From Gammaproteobacteria bacterium (lineage in GTDB: Bacteria > Pseudomonadota > Gammaproteobacteria > Steroidobacterales > Foliamicaceae), in contig WTGP01000033.1 of NCBI GenBank assembly GCA_011523505.1, positions 1-64,000 on the forward strand: a stretch of DNA of 64,000 nucleotides, in the 5' to 3' direction. Position 1 is the stretch's first letter, and every line of letters starts with the position of its first letter. Positions 60,853 to 64,000 of the stretch are shown piece by piece. The translations under genes were made by a program, and so were the position numbers. The notes beneath the pieces were generated by a model. The model made no database searches. It had not been told where the DNA came from and was given only the letters and a program-made list of their open reading frames with translations.

Positions 60853-61911
60853 TCAACGCGAACCTGTTGCACCGACTTCCAGCGATTCCACCAGGCGGCG
60901 AATGGGCGCCGGCATGCCTAGCTCCTGCCTGCCGTCGTGCCAGTGCCATTGATCGTCTTCACGAACTCCGGCGGGCGACGTGCCTACGGGCAGATGGATC
61001 GGTCGAATCTCCAGTTCGAAGTGGCTGAAGCCGTGCCGGACCGGCGCAAGTTCGGCATGGCTTTGCGGGGAACAGCCGAGAACTCTGGCGCACCAGTCCC
61101 CGGCGCTTTCCCCGTCGTCGAGCGTGGGCAGGCTCCACAATCCGGCCCAGATGCCGGTTGGGGGCCGCCGGTGCAGCAGCACGGCGCCGTCCGGGCGCTG
61201 GACCACGAGCATGGATCTGTGCCTGAGCGGGCGGTTTACCTTGGGTTTCGAGGCCGGGATTTCGGCAGTCAGGTCGTGCTTCCTTGCGCGGCAGGATTCG
61301 GCAAGCGGACACGCGTCGCAGCGGGGGTTGCGCCTGAGGCATACGGTGGCGCCCAGGTCCATGATCGCCTGCGTGTAGTCGCGCACCCTTTCCGACGGTG
61401 TATTGGTCTCGGCCAGGCTCCATAGCGTCCTGCTGACAACGGCCTTGCCTGGCCAGCCTTCCACGGCGTGCATGCGGGCCAGAACGCGCCGCGCGTTGCC
61501 GTCCAGGATGGCCCTGCGCTGGCCGTGCGCCAGCGCAAGAATGGCGCCGGCCGTGGAGCGGCCTATGCCGGGCAGCGCAACGAGCGATTCGAAATCGCGG
61601 GGGACGTCGCCCCCGTGTTGCGCAACAACGATCCGCGCAGCCTTCAAAAGGTTGTGCGCGCGCGTGTAGTAGCCCAGTCCCGCCCAGAGTGCCAATACTT
61701 CGTCAGCTTCCGCAGCGGCCAGCGCCTGCACGTCCGGGAAGGCCGCCATGAACCGCTCGAAGTACGGCGTTACCGTTTCCACGCGGGTCTGCTGAAGCAT
61801 GATTTCCGACACCCAGATGCGGTACGGGGTGCGGTCCTTCTGCCAGGGAAGATGCCTTCTTCCGTGCTTATCCCACCATGCGAGCAGTTGCGGCGCGATC
61901 ATCCGCCGCAT
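60853..61911 (-). CDS. mutY: A/G-specific adenine glycosylase
   Basis: Removes adenine mispaired with 8-oxoguanine. The 352-residue protein starts at ATG 61911 (or 61902), with the HhH segment LVALPGIGRSTAGAILALAHGQR and an intact 4Fe-4S loop, CLRRNPRCDACPLAESC (Cys spacing 6-2-5). The C-terminal NUDIX-like domain that senses 8-oxoG follows. Its first 15 codons overlap the C39 ABC exporter gene by 44 bases. It completes the GO system with mutM in this window. Confidence 0.95.
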   Translation of the reverse strand: MRRMIAPQLLAWWDKHGRRHLPWQKDRTPYRIWVSEIMLQQTRVETVTPYFERFMAAFPDVQALAAAEADEVLALWAGLGYYTRAHNLLKAARIVVAQHGGDVPRDFESLVALPGIGRSTAGAILALAHGQRRAILDGNARRVLARMHAVEGWPGKAVVSRTLWSLAETNTPSERVRDYTQAIMDLGATVCLRRNPRCDACPLAESCRARKHDLTAEIPASKPKVNRPLRHRSMLVVQRPDGAVLLHRRPPTGIWAGLWSLPTLDDGESAGDWCARVLGCSPQSHAELAPVRHGFSHFELEIRPIHLPVGTSPAGVREDDQWHWHDGRQELGMPAPIRRLVESLEVGATGSR

Positions 61912-63967
61912 TGTAGGGTGGAGACCCGGGAGCGGTGGCGGAAAGGTCGATCACCTGGTCGGCGTATCGCAGGATGGCCGGGCGGTGGGCGGCGCATACT
62001 ACCGTGATACGTAGGTCGCGGAGCGTACGCACGACCCGCTCCTCGGTAGCGGGATCGAGGTGGCTGGTCGCTTCGTCCAGGATCATCGCGCGCGGGCGCC
62101 GGTAAAGGGCCCGGGCCAGCAGGATCCTCTGCACCTGGCCGCCCGATAAATTGGACCCCATGTCGCCAATCTGGCTGGCCATGCCCATCGGGAACTGTCG
62201 AATTTCCTCGTCCACGGCCGCCAGGCGGGCAACTTCGTCAACCAGCTCGGTGTCCGGCGCCGGATCGAAGAAACTGATGTTCTCGGCAATGCTGCCCCGG
62301 AACAGAACGTCGCCCTGCAGCACCAGGCCCAGACTGCGGCGGTAGCTGCGCGGCCGGTATCCGGCGATATCGACACCGTCAGCTAGGAAACGGCCTTCCG
62401 TTGCGGTTTCAAGGCCGGCAAGCAATTTCAGCAGGGTGCTCTTGCCGCTGCCGGAAGGTCCGGTAAGCACTACCAACTGGCCCGGCTCAATGCGGCAGGA
62501 GAAGCCGCGCAGGACAAACCCTTCGCTGCTGCCGTAGAAAAAGCCCAAATTGCGCGCCTCGAAACGTCCCTCGAGAGAATCGGCCGATATGCCCTCCTGC
62601 GGCTCGGCTTCGTGCTCAACGATGTCGCCCAGGCGCTCGGCGTGAAGGCGCAACATGTAGGCCTGCTGAAACAGTGCGATCAGGGCCTCAAGAGCGCCGC
62701 TGAAGCGGGTCCGCAAGGTCATGAAGGCAAACAGGGCGCCGAGCGTGATCCCGCCGTTGAACAGGGCCAGTATTCCCACTCCGAGAAAGGCGATCTGCTC
62801 TGCCTGCGCAAGTACCGACAAACCGGCGCCGGAGAACATTCCGATACGGGCGCTGCGCACATCGAGGTTGAGTTTTTCCACCATGTGCGTTTGCCAGACC
62901 GTCACGCGCTCGGTTTCTCCCGCCAGGGCCTTTACGGTCTCACTACCGCGTAGCGATTCCAGCATGGCCGAACTCTGCCTTGCCCCCGCCTCCAGCCCGT
63001 CGCGGGCGAGCCGCCGTTGAGCGGGAAGAACGCTCCAGACCAGGCCGCTACGAAGCGCGAGCCCCGCCAGGCTGATCATCATCAGGGCGGGGCTGTAGAG
63101 CAGCATGACGATGCCGGTCAGCGTTACCTTCAGGAGGTTGATGATTCCGCTCACTATCGATCCGGTTGCGAAACTGATGATGGGCGTGAGCGACTGCATG
63201 CGGGAGACGACGTCGCCGACGTGGCGCTGGCGGAAAAACCGTACCGGCAGGCTGAACAGGCGCTGTGTCAGGTTGCGCGATGCCTGGACCGAGATCGACG
63301 TGGACAGCCAGATTCCTATCCAGTCTTGAAGCATCTGCAGCGGAATCACGACCGCGGCCAGCGTTCCCATCGCAAGCAGCATGGAATTGAGCAGGTTCCC
63401 GTCGCGCGACGCCGCAACCTCGTCGATGAGGATTTGCGAAAGCACAGGCGGGGCCAGGCTCAGGAGTTCCAGCGACAGCGCGATGAGAATAAGTCCGGCC
63501 AGCGTGCGCGCGAGCCTGTCGAAGGAGCGGGCGATCGGTCGAAGCGGCAGGGCGCCGCGCAGGTCAGCGGCCCGGAAATCCGCCCTGGGGCTCAATTCCA
63601 GCGCCACTCCCGTGAAGCGCGTATCGAGTTGTTCGAAACGAAACCAGCGGCGTTCCCGCGCTGGATCGAGTATCAGGGCCTCGTCCTTGCGCACGGCGCC
63701 CAGCACCACAAAGTGGTCCAGCTCCCAGTGCAGTACACAGGGAAGCTTGAGTTTGCAAAGCTCCTCTAACTCCAATCTCAGCGGTCGGCCGGTCAGGCCC
63801 AGACGTTCGGCTGCCTCGATCAGCGTTCGAAGCGTGTGCCCGCGTCCCGCCTCTCCCGTAACCGAACGCGTGGCCGCCAGGTTCAGACGGAGTCCGTGAA
63901 AGTCGGCGATCATCGCCAGGCAGGCCAGACCACACTCGGATTGCTGGTGCTGCGGCACGTGCCGCAA
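61868..63967 (-). CDS. C39-peptidase ABC exporter, bacteriocin-processing type (N-terminus may extend past window)
   Basis: A 699-residue peptidase-containing ABC transporter. The C39 protease domain (residues 1-130) has the catalytic Cys in QSECGLACLAM and the His in ELDHFVVLG; a six-helix transmembrane domain (about 150-440) and an ATPase domain follow with GPSGSGKST, LSGGQVQRILLARAL and MILDEATSHLD. Such exporters cut Gly-Gly leaders and export the peptide. TTG 63967 is a possible start, but the frame stays open to the right edge, so the true start may lie outside. No membrane-fusion partner or cargo peptide gene is in the window. Confidence 0.85.
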   Translation of the reverse strand: MRHVPQHQQSECGLACLAMIADFHGLRLNLAATRSVTGEAGRGHTLRTLIEAAERLGLTGRPLRLELEELCKLKLPCVLHWELDHFVVLGAVRKDEALILDPARERRWFRFEQLDTRFTGVALELSPRADFRAADLRGALPLRPIARSFDRLARTLAGLILIALSLELLSLAPPVLSQILIDEVAASRDGNLLNSMLLAMGTLAAVVIPLQMLQDWIGIWLSTSISVQASRNLTQRLFSLPVRFFRQRHVGDVVSRMQSLTPIISFATGSIVSGIINLLKVTLTGIVMLLYSPALMMISLAGLALRSGLVWSVLPAQRRLARDGLEAGARQSSAMLESLRGSETVKALAGETERVTVWQTHMVEKLNLDVRSARIGMFSGAGLSVLAQAEQIAFLGVGILALFNGGITLGALFAFMTLRTRFSGALEALIALFQQAYMLRLHAERLGDIVEHEAEPQEGISADSLEGRFEARNLGFFYGSSEGFVLRGFSCRIEPGQLVVLTGPSGSGKSTLLKLLAGLETATEGRFLADGVDIAGYRPRSYRRSLGLVLQGDVLFRGSIAENISFFDPAPDTELVDEVARLAAVDEEIRQFPMGMASQIGDMGSNLSGGQVQRILLARALYRRPRAMILDEATSHLDPATEERVVRTLRDLRITVVCAAHRPAILRYADQVIDLSATAPGSPPYNAADDRAATARMVG

Positions 63968-64000
63968 GCGCCTTCGACCGCCAATGGCGCGGTCGAAAGC

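Overview
The window looks like chromosomal DNA of a GC-rich, aerobic, Gram-negative bacterium, most likely a free-living or host-associated gammaproteobacterium. The evidence is the housekeeping neighbourhoods (rsmD-coaD facing ftsEX, mutY-yggX next to tRNA-Phe, tRNA-Gln just upstream of prs, tatABC-dtd, an RpoH-type sigma factor) together with three large TonB-dependent receptors and many exported hydrolases. No rRNA, CRISPR array or recognisable insertion sequence was seen.

Layout. 1-1484: AT-richer left edge with a cut-off small exported protein and a tyrosine recombinase, which may be the edge of a mobile region. 1527-8807: MBL hydrolase, mutM, gamma-glutamyltransferase-coaD-rsmD, ftsEX and a lone YadG-like ABC ATPase. 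8887-13850: a tandemly duplicated three-ORF cassette (signal-peptide ORF, lytic-transglycosylase-like ORF, membrane-anchored propeller-like protein). The left copy has lost its catalytic core through two deletions. 13945-22911: a compact, overlapping arginine operon, argR-argG-(P-loop protein)-argC-argD-argF'-argB-argH-thioesterase, followed by a small lipoprotein. 22957-33606: tatABC, dtd, an OPT-family transporter, a ComEA-like double HhH protein beside an internally duplicated membrane protein, an MsrQ-like protein, a thioesterase, a HIT protein, an acyl-CoA dehydrogenase and the first TonB receptor. 33658-41565: exported amidohydrolase, cytochrome c-sugar dehydrogenase fusion, UbiD-like decarboxylase and the second TonB receptor. 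41671-47693: rpoH (behind a sigma-32-like promoter), PD40 protein, Na+/amino acid symporter, esterase, AraC regulator. 47699-56562: a minus-strand operon of TonB receptor, two amidohydrolases, a propeller-amidohydrolase fusion and a PaiB-like protein. 56895-64000: MFS exporter, prs, tRNA-Gln, two small-protein genes, tRNA-Phe, yggX, mutY and a C39-peptidase ABC exporter running to the right edge.

The most notable points are: (1) the duplicated transglycosylase/propeller cassette, which resembles an effector-partner pair and whose upstream halves are almost identical while the downstream genes have diverged; (2) an arginine operon whose transcarbamylase has Ala at the residue that separates N-acetyl- from N-succinyl-ornithine specificity, and which carries an unexplained P-loop protein but no N-acylglutamate synthase; (3) rpoH separated from ftsEX and placed behind a sequence resembling its own class of promoter; (4) an outer-membrane receptor plus three-amidohydrolase operon in which one amidohydrolase has lost the first metal-binding histidine.
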